DNA of 46,222 nt from a virus: positions 1 through 46,222 of the IMG/VR virus record IMGVR_UViG_3300005253_000033; one strand, written 5' to 3'. The notes beneath the pieces were generated by a model. It was given only the letters and a program-made list of their open reading frames with translations. It was not told where the DNA came from and made no database searches. Position 1 is the stretch's first letter. Each line of letters begins with the position of its first letter. Positions 25,310 to 32,957 of this stretch are shown here, in pieces. A program made the translations under genes and the position numbers.

Positions 25310-26854
25310 TTAGTATCCCGCACCGATGCTCATCTGTTGGGCTATTTGAGCACGTTGGTCTTGGTCGGCCCCCGGTAATTGGTTCAAGGCATCGAAGATA
25401 ACCACCTTTGAGCCGTCGGTCCCATAGCCCCCATGTACCACCAAGTTCAAGATATGAACCGTGGTCGTTACCTGGTCATCATGCGCCCCTAGGGGATATT
25501 CGGAATGTTCGTCGATAAAGGCCGAGTTCCATTCCCCCCGAGCAAGACCGTACTGTCCATTGGCCACTTGGGTTACCACGGCCGCCGTCCGTACCGGGTG
25601 GGGGGTATTCTTAATGTCGATGCCGATAACCGGAATGTGCGGATGGGTGGCCTGCAAGTCCTGAATCAAGGATATGCCGGTCGCCTTCAGCTCGATGGCT
25701 ACCACGTCGGGTTTATGTTTCTCATACTGGTCTACTGCAGCTTGTTTTAAGTCAGGCCATATCGGTCTATCCCGCCAGACGTCCATGCCGATGAACCGGG
25801 GGGCCTCAGTCTTAAGCCGAATCCCGGTAGTTTGACAAACCGAATAGTCGTCACCCCCAAACGCGGTATCCCATACCTGAAGCTTGAAGGCCAGCTCCGG
25901 TACCAGGTCCACGATAGGCCACCACTCACGCTTGAAGACGGTACCCGAAGCGATTCGGGGCGACTGTTGATAGAGGGCCCACCAAGCATAAAGTCCAATG
26001 TCCTTTTGAATATCCGCTAGGGCCTTGGTACTATATTGGGTAGGCCAAAGGGCCGGGTAGGGGAGGTGCCCTTCCCCTCCTTCTAGATTTTCCGCGGGCA
26101 GAACCACGATTTCCCACTGGGTGGACGTGGGGTCCTCCTTCATTTGTTGAATGATTCGACCGGCCAGGTCATCGTCATGCCAACGAGTCATCATCAATAT
26201 AATGGAGGCATCTGGTTGAAGACGGGTTCGGCCTACCAACCGATACCAGTTCCAACAGTCGTCTCGGTAACCCTTGGAATATGCCTGCTTGGCCGTCTTA
26301 ATGGGGTCGTCAATTATAAGAAGATTGGCCCCTTCCCCGGACACCGAGCCGTTAATGCCGGCCGCGATATAAGAGGGCCGTTCGTCTTTCTTACCATCCA
26401 GCTGCCAGCGAACGTCACCCTTTCGACTAAGCTTAATGGGCCAGAGCTCATGATATTGGGGCGACCGAACGCAAGCCCGGGTAGCTCGGCTAAAGGTACA
26501 GGCCAGATTCTCCGCATAGGAACACGCGATGATGGAGTCCTGAGGTTTGTGCCCCAGGTAGAAGGCGGGAAAGCGTACCGAACAAAGTTCAGATTTACCA
26601 TGTCGCGGAGGGGCGAAAAACATTACCCTCTTTAATTCCCCCCGTAACACGGCCTCCAGCTTTTCCGCAATAAGCTCATGGTGCCAGTTTGCCCTGTACC
26701 CGCCATAGGTAAACTCACAAAATGGAATAAGACGCTCCCGGGCTAAACCCCTGTTCTTTACCCTATTCGCCAGCTGAAACTCTTCGTCGAAGGACAGCAA
26801 ACCCTCGGGAAGGTCCGGGTTAGATTGATTGACTTGGGGAAATGTCGATGACAT
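25310..26854 (-). CDS. Terminase large subunit
   Basis: A 514-residue packaging motor. Walker A is APPRHGKS (81-88), Walker B LLIIDDP (near 180), with an MMTRWHDDDLAG coupling motif and an RNase H-like nuclease starting VWDTAFGGDDYS (near 325) with later acidic residues (VAIELKATG, HDDQ). Close to the TIGR01630 phage terminase group. It overlaps the small subunit gene by 35 bp. Confidence 0.95.
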   Translation of the reverse strand: MSSTFPQVNQSNPDLPEGLLSFDEEFQLANRVKNRGLARERLIPFCEFTYGGYRANWHHELIAEKLEAVLRGELKRVMFFAPPRHGKSELCSVRFPAFYLGHKPQDSIIACSYAENLACTFSRATRACVRSPQYHELWPIKLSRKGDVRWQLDGKKDERPSYIAAGINGSVSGEGANLLIIDDPIKTAKQAYSKGYRDDCWNWYRLVGRTRLQPDASIILMMTRWHDDDLAGRIIQQMKEDPTSTQWEIVVLPAENLEGGEGHLPYPALWPTQYSTKALADIQKDIGLYAWWALYQQSPRIASGTVFKREWWPIVDLVPELAFKLQVWDTAFGGDDYSVCQTTGIRLKTEAPRFIGMDVWRDRPIWPDLKQAAVDQYEKHKPDVVAIELKATGISLIQDLQATHPHIPVIGIDIKNTPHPVRTAAVVTQVANGQYGLARGEWNSAFIDEHSEYPLGAHDDQVTTTVHILNLVVHGGYGTDGSKVVIFDALNQLPGADQDQRAQIAQQMSIGAGY

Positions 26855-27386
26855 TTTTAGACTTAGTTCCTTTGCTTAATTGTGCTCGAATGGTCAAACT
26901 TCGTTTCAGAACCATCTTAATCTCAAGGTCAGACATGGTGGCGGACCGGGCAACGATGTCTTCCGAGCCTTGGGTAGCATCCAGCTCCAACCGAATTGGG
27001 GCATCGAGGCCGAGAAGCATCGACCGGCGTTTGATAATCTTCAACATAGCCTGAATGAACTTAACGGGGTTGGGTCCGGAAACCAGGTCTCCCGTGGCGT
27101 TAAAAATTTCCTCAGGTTCGGCCAAATGTTCGATGGCATATTGCTCTAGGTTCGAGAGGCGGGCTAGTTCCCTCTTTACATACCTTTCCCGGAGCCGAAT
27201 ATTCTCTGAGGCCCAAAGTTGTTTGAGGGTCTTTAGGTCTTTGGAGATGGTAGCCAGGGAAAGCGAGAGCCGTTCGGCGATCATCACAATAGTGAGGCCT
27301 GCCAGGTAATACTCCGAGACGGTTCGTTGCCGGGAGGCGATCATAAAAGCCTTGTGTTTTCTATAGTTGGGCTTTCCGGCGCTCAA
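26820..27386 (-). CDS. Terminase small subunit-like DNA-binding protein
   Basis: A 188-residue protein with a helix-turn-helix (about residues 18-52, YYLAGLTIVMIAERL and SLATISKDL), a helical middle and a variable tail. It lies first in the late operon, immediately before the large subunit. The start is TTG at 27386 with AGGGGG 6 bases before it; ATG at 27344 is an alternative with a weaker site. Confidence 0.7.
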   Translation of the reverse strand: MSAGKPNYRKHKAFMIASRQRTVSEYYLAGLTIVMIAERLSLSLATISKDLKTLKQLWASENIRLRERYVKRELARLSNLEQYAIEHLAEPEEIFNATGDLVSGPNPVKFIQAMLKIIKRRSMLLGLDAPIRLELDATQGSEDIVARSATMSDLEIKMVLKRSLTIRAQLSKGTKSKNVIDISPSQSI

Positions 27387-27459
27387 TTTTTTCCCCCTAT
27401 AAAGGATAAGGTATCAAAAAACGGCCCTGAAAGTAAACCTTTTCTTTCCGGTGATAGCC

Positions 27460-27490
27460 AATACTCACCTAAAAAGCATGCATTTCGCCT
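27460..27490 (+). repeat. 31-bp direct repeat, copy 1
   Basis: Matches copy 2 (27503-27533) except for one base (C/T in the ATGCAT box). The copies are 43 bp apart and lie just upstream of the terminase gene, so they may be binding sites for a late regulator. Confidence 0.85.
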
Positions 27491-27502
27491 CCGGGGACAG
27501 TT

Positions 27503-27533
27503 AATACTCACCTAAAAAGTATGCATTTCGCCT
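27503..27533 (+). repeat. 31-bp direct repeat, copy 2
   Basis: Second copy, containing TATGCAT. Two related ATATGCA boxes follow at 27539-27556. Confidence 0.85.
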
Positions 27534-27607
27534 ACCAATATGCATTAGAATATGCAAAAATCCCATTTATTAGCTTTTTTTAACTCTATGAGGGTACGAT
27601 TTGCCTT

Positions 27608-27695
27608 CATTTTTCAACGACTTACGGGTGAGAGGGTACACCCAGGGTACAAAAGGGGGGCATTTTTCAACGACTTACGGGTGAGAGGGTACACC
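27608..27695 (+). repeat. Left arm of giant inverted repeat
   Basis: This 88-bp arm matches the reverse complement of 27871-27958 without gaps at about 82% identity (16 mismatches by eye). Within the arm a 35-bp unit occurs twice, identical, 53 bp apart (27608-27642 and 27661-27695). The symmetry axis is at 27783. Confidence 0.9.
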
Positions 27696-27804
27696 AAAAA
27701 CCCCATATATAGTAGATTTTAAAGGAATTTCTACCTCTTTTGGCTGTACCCTACCCTTCGAAAATAAAATTTCAAAAAAAAACGAAAAAAAAAAAGAAAC
27801 GATT

Positions 27805-27820
27805 TACCCTATATAGGGTA
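27805..27820. repeat. 16-bp perfect palindrome
   Basis: TACCCTATATAGGGTA, two back-to-back copies of the heptamer core found throughout this region. A related half-site (GTACCCTAC, 27746-27754) lies at the mirror position on the other side of the axis. Confidence 0.85.
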
Positions 27821-27870
27821 CACCCAAAAACGCCCGTTTTCCTTTGTTTTCAATCATTTGCGGGATATTC

Positions 27871-27958
27871 GGTGTACCCTCTCGCCCGTAAGTTGTTGAT
27901 AAAAGGGCCTGTTTTGTACCCTCCTCGTACCCTCTCGCCCGTAAGTTGTTGATAAATA
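27871..27958 (-). repeat. Right arm of giant inverted repeat
   Basis: Inverted counterpart of 27608-27695. It has the same internal structure: a 30-bp core twice (27874-27903 and 27927-27956), again 53 bp apart. Confidence 0.9.
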
Positions 27959-28088
27959 TTTACTAGATATGCCCCCTGGAGGGCCTTGTCCGACCCTTAA
28001 CCCCTTTCATACCATAACTTTAAGGGACTTAATGAAACACCAGGGTACATCATAAATACAACTTTATGAGTATAAATATTTCCATAAT

Positions 28089-28128
28089 TTGTTTAATTTC
28101 TTTAATTTTTGGGGTAGAATACCCGGGT
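28089..28128 (+). promoter_or_regulatory. Possible early promoter and operator
   Basis: TTGTTT (28089-28094) and TAGAAT (28115-28120) resemble -35 and -10 boxes, though the 20-bp spacer is long. The palindrome ACCCGGGT (28121-28128) ends just before the ATG at 28130. If used, the HTH transcript would be almost leaderless, which fits the lack of a ribosome binding site. Confidence 0.35.
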
Positions 28129-28129
28129 G

Positions 28130-28390
28130 ATGAATCAATCGGCGTTCGAAACGAAATTGAAAACACTAAGAAAAATTCGGGGTCTTTCTCTCAAGACGGT
28201 GGCCCAGGCCGTGGGGGTTACCGCGCCTACCGTACTGTCGGCGGAGAAGGGTAACTCGATCTCATTACTTTGTGCGATAAATCTAGCACGATTCTATCAA
28301 GGCACCATCGAAGAAATCTGGTCTCAAAGGCATCCAGATGCAAAATTTCAGCAAAGACGAAATCCTAGCAGTCGCCGGGTTTCCGCGTAG
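28130..28390 (+). CDS. XRE-family HTH transcriptional regulator
   Basis: An 86-residue protein with a helix-turn-helix at about residues 20-42 (LSLKTVAQAVGVTAPTVLSAEKG), the canonical XRE/Cro pattern, and a short basic tail. It is the first rightward gene after the control region and probably binds there. A GTG lies directly before the ATG; no clear ribosome binding site. Confidence 0.85.
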   Translation: MNQSAFETKLKTLRKIRGLSLKTVAQAVGVTAPTVLSAEKGNSISLLCAINLARFYQGTIEEIWSQRHPDAKFQQRRNPSSRRVSA

Positions 28391-28544
28391 GGGTAAGTTC
28401 GGCTTGTTTCCCGTTTCGATGGGCCTGGCCCTTCTTCTGCCGGACCCCTGTGTTCCGGGTGGAAAAATCTACATGGAGTTTCCTCACGTGGAACGAACTC
28501 GTCACGTGAAGGTTATATGCTGGGTTATAGTATCATGCTCATAA
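28338..28544 (+). CDS. Doubtful small protein
   Basis: A 68-residue frame that fills the gap after the HTH gene, which it overlaps by 53 bp. It has a hydrophobic stretch (FPVSMGLALLLPDPC) but a weak ribosome binding site and overlaps the next gene. It could be chance. Confidence 0.3.
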   Translation: MQNFSKDEILAVAGFPRRGKFGLFPVSMGLALLLPDPCVPGGKIYMEFPHVERTRHVKVICWVIVSCS

Positions 28545-28744
28545 AAAAGACATCGTTCTATCGTATTTTTCGACAGTCCCGGGACGGGACGATGGAGACC
28601 TTCACCGGCCGGCCGGACGCGACGCCGCTTGGCTGGTTCTGGACTCCGGTAGGTTGGGCAGTGGCCTTGTTATTCTTTATCTTAGGATTTTGCGTCGGTA
28701 TCTCTATGATATTTTGGACCTTGGCCCGGATGGGTGTGGTCTAA
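28517..28744 (+). CDS. Small single-pass membrane protein
   Basis: A 75-residue protein with a basic N-terminal half and one hydrophobic segment (about residues 44-70, WAVALLFFILGFCVGISMIFW). GAAGG lies upstream of the ATG; a second ATG at 28535 is possible. Function unknown. Confidence 0.6.
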   Translation: MLGYSIMLIKKTSFYRIFRQSRDGTMETFTGRPDATPLGWFWTPVGWAVALLFFILGFCVGISMIFWTLARMGVV

Positions 28745-28752
28745 ATGCAAAA

Positions 28753-28775
28753 TATGCCTCGGCCATCGAGGCATA
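28753..28775. other. Perfect 9-bp hairpin
   Basis: TATGCCTCG and CGAGGCATA form a perfect stem around a 5-nt loop, between two genes. It is not followed by a T-run, so it is more likely an operator or RNA-processing signal than a terminator. Confidence 0.5.
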
Positions 28776-28799
28776 AATTAAAATTGTATAGGAGATCAG

Positions 28800-29180
28800 A
28801 TGAAACTCATTTATTTGATAGTCATAGCCGGATTGATGTTGGCGGCCAAGGCGGGCGCCCAAGATAGAAAGATACCCGAAGTCCTTGCATTTTCAAGGGA
28901 TACGGCTAGCGTCAATCTCGGTCGACGCGACAGCCGGCTGGAATCAAACCAAGGTCCGTTGATTCAAAAGGTCAGGAGCCCGGGCTTTATTATCGGCGGT
29001 TTGATGCTTATAGGGGTGGGGGCGGCATTGATGGTAAACGCGTTCGAACCGGAACTTACACCTTTGGAATGTGCACTGGCGGCCTGTACGGATGCCGGAA
29101 GGAAGTCGGATAAGTTACAAAGCTGGACCGGGATTGGTCTGGGTATCGCAGGTGTATCGCTGTTGATAAATGGTTTTTGA
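28800..29180 (+). CDS. Exported/membrane protein, unknown
   Basis: A 126-residue protein. It has a signal peptide or first membrane segment (MKLIYLIVIAGLMLAAKAGAQ) and two later hydrophobic segments (about 63-83 and 108-125), with two Cys between them. AGGAG lies 7 bases before the ATG. It may act in the host envelope early in infection, for example in superinfection exclusion, but nothing shows this directly. Confidence 0.65.
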   Translation: MKLIYLIVIAGLMLAAKAGAQDRKIPEVLAFSRDTASVNLGRRDSRLESNQGPLIQKVRSPGFIIGGLMLIGVGAALMVNAFEPELTPLECALAACTDAGRKSDKLQSWTGIGLGIAGVSLLINGF

Positions 29181-29402
29181 GTTTCCTCCGGACGTGCCTT
29201 CCGGGGGTTGGGTCGACGTACGTCGTCCCGGGCGTGACCGGTATCCGGGTCTTATAACCCCCGGGTCGGTGAGCCGGTGAGGGGAGGTTAAATAACCTTC
29301 CCTCCCCACGTCTATAAATTCCAGAGATAAGACCGTGGCAGGTTTATTGTTAATGATTCTCGCGCAGATACCATTCCGAGACGAGTGATGCAAGGAGTGA
29401 AC
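29181..29402. other. G/C-rich structured intergenic region
   Basis: A 222-bp gap with several hairpins: CCTCCGGA/TCCGGGGG (29185-29192 with 29200-29207), a 12-bp palindrome CGACGTACGTCG (29214-29225), and a GGGGAGG/CCTCCCC pair further on. No T-run follows any of them. A weak promoter-like pair lies at 29347-29352 and 29369-29374. It could be a structured RNA or leader. Confidence 0.4.
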
Positions 29403-29768
29403 ATGGATAGGGAGAAACTGGAAAAGGCCGTATTAGATTTCAGCAGACGAGGATACAAGGATGGACAGTGCTCTCATATAAGTGAATCCCATTATATGGC
29501 CATACAATGTGATGCCTGTACTACGGATTTCCTTGGGCGCATCCTCGCCGATGAGACGCGGGAGTTGCGGAAGGCATTACTCCCATTTGCAAATTTGACG
29601 TTTTACACTTTTACTGCGCGCTCTGGTGAGAACTCGGCGTTCCCGAATGGAGCCTGAAGAACCCTAATTCAGCCAGAGTGGATTAGGGAAGCCCACGCCG
29701 CGCTGAAGGAGGAGGACTCCCGCCTAACCGCCACCGGCTATGCTGCGCTCAAGGAGGATGAAGGATGA
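29403..29768 (+). pseudogene. Small gene interrupted by an in-frame TGA
   Basis: The start has AAGGAG 6 bases upstream. The frame reads 84 codons to a TGA at 29655-29657, then stays open in the same frame for another 36 codons to a TGA at 29766-29768 that overlaps the next ATG (ATGA, like its neighbours). The second part (WIREAHAALKEED) looks like the normal C-terminus of such phage proteins. Either a recent nonsense mutation, readthrough, or a sequencing error. Confidence 0.6.
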
Positions 29769-29950
29769 GAGAATTTACAGATGATTTGATGTATAAAAAA
29801 GCGTTGGACCTGGCTCTTGATGGGAAACTTGGAGAAGATATTTTTGCATTGGCTCAAACTGGATTACTTAGTGATGTAGAGATTTACGATTCTGTAAGTA
29901 AGTCTTTACAAACTTACATCTATGAACAGACACGACTCGACTCAATCTAG
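29765..29950 (+). CDS. Small acidic protein, 61 aa
   Basis: Starts inside the stop of the preceding frame (ATGA), with AAGGAGG upstream. Helical and acidic; no family recognised. Confidence 0.6.
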   Translation: MREFTDDLMYKKALDLALDGKLGEDIFALAQTGLLSDVEIYDSVSKSLQTYIYEQTRLDSI

Positions 29951-29967
29951 CTCAAGGAGGTGGAGAG

Positions 29968-30192
29968 GTGATTGATAACACACCGAGGATATTACTTCAT
30001 TATTCGGACATTGAGAAGGTGCGCGATACGTTAGCTGCTGCTCTCGCATTCCATGCGCATCGGGATGAGATGAATGCACAGGTACACCTGGCTGCCAAAT
30101 GCAGGTTCTCCCCGTTGACTTCCGAACTCACTGCCGCCTTGGAGCGTATGAATAAATGGTTGAAGCCTGAAGAGGAGGCCGAGGATGAGTGA
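29968..30192 (+). CDS. Small protein, 74 aa
   Basis: GTG start with GGAGAG upstream. Largely helical with an acidic end (EEEAEDE). It overlaps the next gene by 8 bp. No family recognised. Confidence 0.6.
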   Translation: MIDNTPRILLHYSDIEKVRDTLAAALAFHAHRDEMNAQVHLAAKCRFSPLTSELTAALERMNKWLKPEEEAEDE

Positions 30193-30547
30193 GCTTAGTG
30201 CGAAGGAGAAGTTCAACTTGGAACGATGGTCGATGCGTCAAGTAGATTCTGATAGCGACGAGCCTTTATATGACGGGATAGAGACAGATGAAAATGGCGA
30301 TTGGGTTAGATGGGAGGAGGTCCAAGAAACCGAGCAAGCGGTTGAGGCCAAATGGAAAGAGGCCATTGGAGCTACAGATCTACAAGGCTCCTCACCTGAC
30401 AACTTTATTCAATGGTTACGTAAAGATGTTACAGAACAGGCCAAGGCGTTGGAGCGGGAGCGGATTGAGCAAGTTATTAGGAATTGTTGTGTGGCGATTA
30501 CGGCAGAGACTTTGGTCAGGGCAATCCGCCGAGGGGGTCGAGCATGA
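30185..30547 (+). CDS. Small acidic protein, AIRRGG-tail family
   Basis: A 120-residue protein with an acidic middle (DSDSDEPLYDGIETDENGDW) and a C-terminal helix ALERERIEQVI ending AIRRGGRA. The ending is shared with the next gene, and both carry the same 18-bp sequence there. Function unknown. Confidence 0.65.
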   Translation: MSELSAKEKFNLERWSMRQVDSDSDEPLYDGIETDENGDWVRWEEVQETEQAVEAKWKEAIGATDLQGSSPDNFIQWLRKDVTEQAKALERERIEQVIRNCCVAITAETLVRAIRRGGRA

Positions 30548-30768
30548 GTGAGATTAATGCAACAGAGACAGGCAATAAGATACAAAAGGAGTATGAAGAT
30601 GTCTGGGAGACTCCCCTTACAGGACTTGCTTGTACTATTGAAACGGCCATCAAAGCGGCCAAGGTGGAGGAGCGGGAGCGCATCATCCAGATTATTCATA
30701 GTAAATATCTTGTTGGCGATACCGCAATGTTCTTAGAGAATGCAATCCGCCGAGGGGGTGGGGAATGA
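30544..30768 (+). CDS. Small protein, AIRRGG-tail family
   Basis: A 74-residue paralogue of the preceding gene's C-terminal half (EERERIIQII, AIRRGGGE). The start at 30544 overlaps the previous stop (ATGA); a longer frame from 30484 is not supported. Confidence 0.6.
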   Translation: MSEINATETGNKIQKEYEDVWETPLTGLACTIETAIKAAKVEERERIIQIIHSKYLVGDTAMFLENAIRRGGGE

Positions 30769-31061
30769 CTGAGAAGCAACGGGATCAGCTCATGGGATTG
30801 GTTAGTAAGTGCCACCCAGGATACGGGACACACCAAGAAGAGAGGAAACTTTTAAGATTTGTCGAACGCCTCGAACTGGAAGCGAGGTTGGATGAGATTC
30901 AAAAGTGTCGGGATATATGGGAAACTCACGGCCTGCATGAAATCGTCCATGATGTACCTGGTATCAGGGGAGCAATGAATGGATACGAATATTCTCTAAC
31001 GCAACGCCTGGGCGGACTCCAAGCTCAGCTAAAGGGGGAGCATGAAACGACCAAAGGCTAA
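30765..31061 (+). CDS. Small helical protein, 98 aa
   Basis: Starts inside the previous stop (ATGA). Helical and charged; no family recognised. Confidence 0.6.
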   Translation: MTEKQRDQLMGLVSKCHPGYGTHQEERKLLRFVERLELEARLDEIQKCRDIWETHGLHEIVHDVPGIRGAMNGYEYSLTQRLGGLQAQLKGEHETTKG

Positions 31062-31239
31062 GTTTAGGATAAAACAGGTGGTTTGGGCTAGACACCGAGG
31101 GAACCCTCTTTCTGCCCCTTTTCTTGTGAAGCTCGACAAAATTGGGTTCTTTAATAAACGTTGGAATTATACGGCGCAGCTTAGGTGGTTCTTCACCTCT
31201 GAACTCCGCCCTCTCAACAAAAAGGAGCGTGAGGGATGA
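31042..31239 (+). CDS. Small basic protein, 65 aa
   Basis: AAGGGGG upstream of the ATG. Basic and aromatic (KRPKAKFRIKQVVW, RWNYTAQLRWF), which might bind nucleic acid. Overlaps the preceding gene by 20 bp. Confidence 0.6.
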   Translation: MKRPKAKFRIKQVVWARHRGNPLSAPFLVKLDKIGFFNKRWNYTAQLRWFFTSELRPLNKKEREG

Positions 31240-31445
31240 ACGAAACCTATTATGCCATGCACCAGGAAATATTGGCCTTGTTACATGACCTCGTATTTGG
31301 AGGTTATGGGTTGATGGGCGATGCACAAGAACGGCTCCTTGCCGCATGGTATGAGCCATACAAGCGACAAATCGAAGAGGCTGTTGAGGTAGGTATTCAT
31401 TTACCCCCAGTTTTAACTACATCCCCGCGTGAGGTGTCAAAATGA
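31236..31445 (+). CDS. Small protein, 69 aa
   Basis: Starts inside the previous stop (ATGA). AAAGGAG lies upstream. No family recognised. Confidence 0.6.
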   Translation: MNETYYAMHQEILALLHDLVFGGYGLMGDAQERLLAAWYEPYKRQIEEAVEVGIHLPPVLTTSPREVSK

Positions 31446-31693
31446 CCAACATCAAGACACCACAGTGGGCGGTTGATTTGGCGAGAGGTTTAAATCATGA
31501 CTCGGGCCTATTCTTGACGGAACCAGAAGTAGAGGAAGTGGCAAGAAAGTTTGCCGAAGTGGACGCCTCCACCGACCCCATTCGAGAGAAGGTGGGGGAG
31601 TTGGTTGAGGACATTCTACGTGCACCAATTCCGTCTTATTGGGGGATACAGGACAAGGCCCGCGAACTCAGGAAGCTACTGGAGGAGAAATGA
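31442..31693 (+). CDS. Small acidic protein, 83 aa
   Basis: ATGA overlap with the previous gene. It ends with ELRKLLEEK; closely related DNA (ctggagg-a/g-gaaatga) ends other genes in this block. Function unknown. Confidence 0.6.
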   Translation: MTNIKTPQWAVDLARGLNHDSGLFLTEPEVEEVARKFAEVDASTDPIREKVGELVEDILRAPIPSYWGIQDKARELRKLLEEK

Positions 31694-31723
31694 ACTTACG
31701 CATAGTGCTAAAGGAGGCCAAGG

Positions 31724-31900
31724 ATGTTTGACTTTGATTGTGCTGTTCAAGAAAGGGCTGAGGAGTTTGCATTGTTGGAATATGGATGTGAACTACAGTT
31801 TTTGTTAGAGGGAATACAGGTAGAACTATCTGCTAAAGCTGCCCAACATATCTGTGAAAATTCCGTGGGGGACTACGGAGTTCAACTATCGCCATGTTGA
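31724..31900 (+). CDS. Small acidic protein, 58 aa
   Basis: A 58-residue frame (MFDFDCAVQERAEEFALLE...) with AAGGAGG six bases before the ATG. It fills the gap between two accepted small genes. Confidence 0.6.
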   Translation: MFDFDCAVQERAEEFALLEYGCELQFLLEGIQVELSAKAAQHICENSVGDYGVQLSPC

Positions 31901-31938
31901 CAGAAAGCTAGCGAACTCAAGAAGGAACTAGAGGGGTG

Positions 31939-32238
31939 ATGACTATTCATAAGGCCAAAGGAACACTGGAAGAGAGCAAGCAGAGATTGATTGAAATAAT
32001 AAACAAACCGATGCACCGGCAAGAAATCATTAAACTTGTTATGGGGCTTCTTGACAAGAACGCAGCCCTCCGTGAGGCATTGGAGAGTGCCTATGTCGCC
32101 ATTGAGGATGCCATTTGTTGTGACGATGGGTTGGATGGTTACGAAGGACAAGGAGTGTTGAAAATGATAGCAGAGGTACACCCAGGCGCGAAAGAACTGG
32201 CTGACAAGGAGCGCACCGACGCGCTGGAGGGGAAATGA
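31939..32238 (+). CDS. Small helical protein, 99 aa
   Basis: GAGGGG lies just before the start; a GTG directly upstream (31936) is an alternative. Helical, with a Cys pair (AICCDDG) in the middle. No family recognised. Confidence 0.6.
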   Translation: MTIHKAKGTLEESKQRLIEIINKPMHRQEIIKLVMGLLDKNAALREALESAYVAIEDAICCDDGLDGYEGQGVLKMIAEVHPGAKELADKERTDALEGK

Positions 32239-32603
32239 CATTAACAGAACGTCGAGCTAAGTTTGTTTATGATGCTGCACGACTAGCTGCTGAAGCTACT
32301 CAGGCACCTATTGTTCCTGTACCATGGAATGAACGTGAGAATACCTTCCGAGAGCAATTTCTTGCCATGATTGAACGTCAATGTGGACCACAACGGTCTT
32401 TATCGCCGGAAGAATTACATGGTAGTTGGATGCAAGCATATTTGGCTATGGGCTGGGTCTACGCAAATACCTACGACCGTGGTGCCAAGACTCATCCAGA
32501 CCTTGTACCATATGCCGATCTAGGGCAATTGAAGAAAGATAAAGATGCTGTCTTTATTGCATTCTGCGAAATTGCTCGACAGTGGGTATACGACCCAATT
32601 TAG
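32235..32603 (+). CDS. RyR-domain protein
   Basis: A 122-residue protein. Residues about 57-118 match the RyR (ryanodine receptor) repeat: SPEELHGSW, MGWVYANTYD, KTHPDLVPYADL, LKKDKD. RyR domains occur in many phages and in bacterial conflict systems, where they are thought to sense small ligands such as nucleotides. A role in host take-over or counter-defence is possible but not shown. It starts inside the previous stop (ATGA). Confidence 0.85.
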   Translation: MTLTERRAKFVYDAARLAAEATQAPIVPVPWNERENTFREQFLAMIERQCGPQRSLSPEELHGSWMQAYLAMGWVYANTYDRGAKTHPDLVPYADLGQLKKDKDAVFIAFCEIARQWVYDPI

Positions 32604-32620
32604 AAGGAACTGGAGGGGAA

Positions 32621-32956
32621 ATGAACTTACGACCAACAAGGTTTCATAAGGACCGGATAAAGGAGATGACTGTCAATAATCCCCGCACCCGGCTGGCCGC
32701 CGAGCTAAAACCCGAGCTGGTCTTCAGCACCCGGAGGGGTACCGACCCCGCCCTGTTCTTCAAAGCCGACCAGACCATTACGGTTCGGCTACATATCTTC
32801 CTACCCCAGGGTCCACGCTTTCGACTTCGGTGGAAGAGTCCTATGTCTTATTCCGGGACGTTAAGGGCGGTTCGTCTGGGTGGGAAACAGATGCCCATCG
32901 AGGCATATAATGTTAAACGGGAAAAAAACCACATTGAAATCTGGCCCAGGGATTAA
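32621..32956 (+). CDS. Unknown protein, 111 aa
   Basis: GGAGGGG lies just before the ATG; a longer frame from 32582 overlaps the RyR gene and is not needed. Basic N-terminus and several beta strands (ITVRLHIFLP, RFRLRWK). No family recognised. Base composition returns here to that of the main genome. Confidence 0.6.
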   Translation: MNLRPTRFHKDRIKEMTVNNPRTRLAAELKPELVFSTRRGTDPALFFKADQTITVRLHIFLPQGPRFRLRWKSPMSYSGTLRAVRLGGKQMPIEAYNVKREKNHIEIWPRD

Positions 32957-32957
32957 G

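Larger units (their letters stand above)
27387..28129. promoter_or_regulatory. Divergent non-coding control region, possible origin
   Basis: About 740 bp without credible genes, between the leftward late operon and rightward early genes. It is A/T-rich and holds, in order, two 31-bp direct repeats, a 351-bp imperfect palindrome and a promoter-like segment before the HTH gene. The heptamer AGGGTAC occurs ten times, at 27591, 27633, 27644, 27686, 27815 and 28042 on the plus strand and at 27746, 27874, 27916 and 27927 on the minus strand. It may be a replication origin, an operator array, or both. Confidence 0.7.

Noticed and set aside
27460-27956. Repeats in the control region as a CRISPR array
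   Set aside because: Only two copies of each unit, half of them inverted about a common centre, with no uniform spacers or cas genes.
28130-28390. Lysogeny repressor
   Set aside because: Only a small XRE protein is present; there is no integrase, excisionase or attachment site, so a temperate life style is not supported.
29210-29305. tRNA gene in the G/C-rich gap
   Set aside because: No T-loop consensus, no cloverleaf and no CCA end could be drawn.
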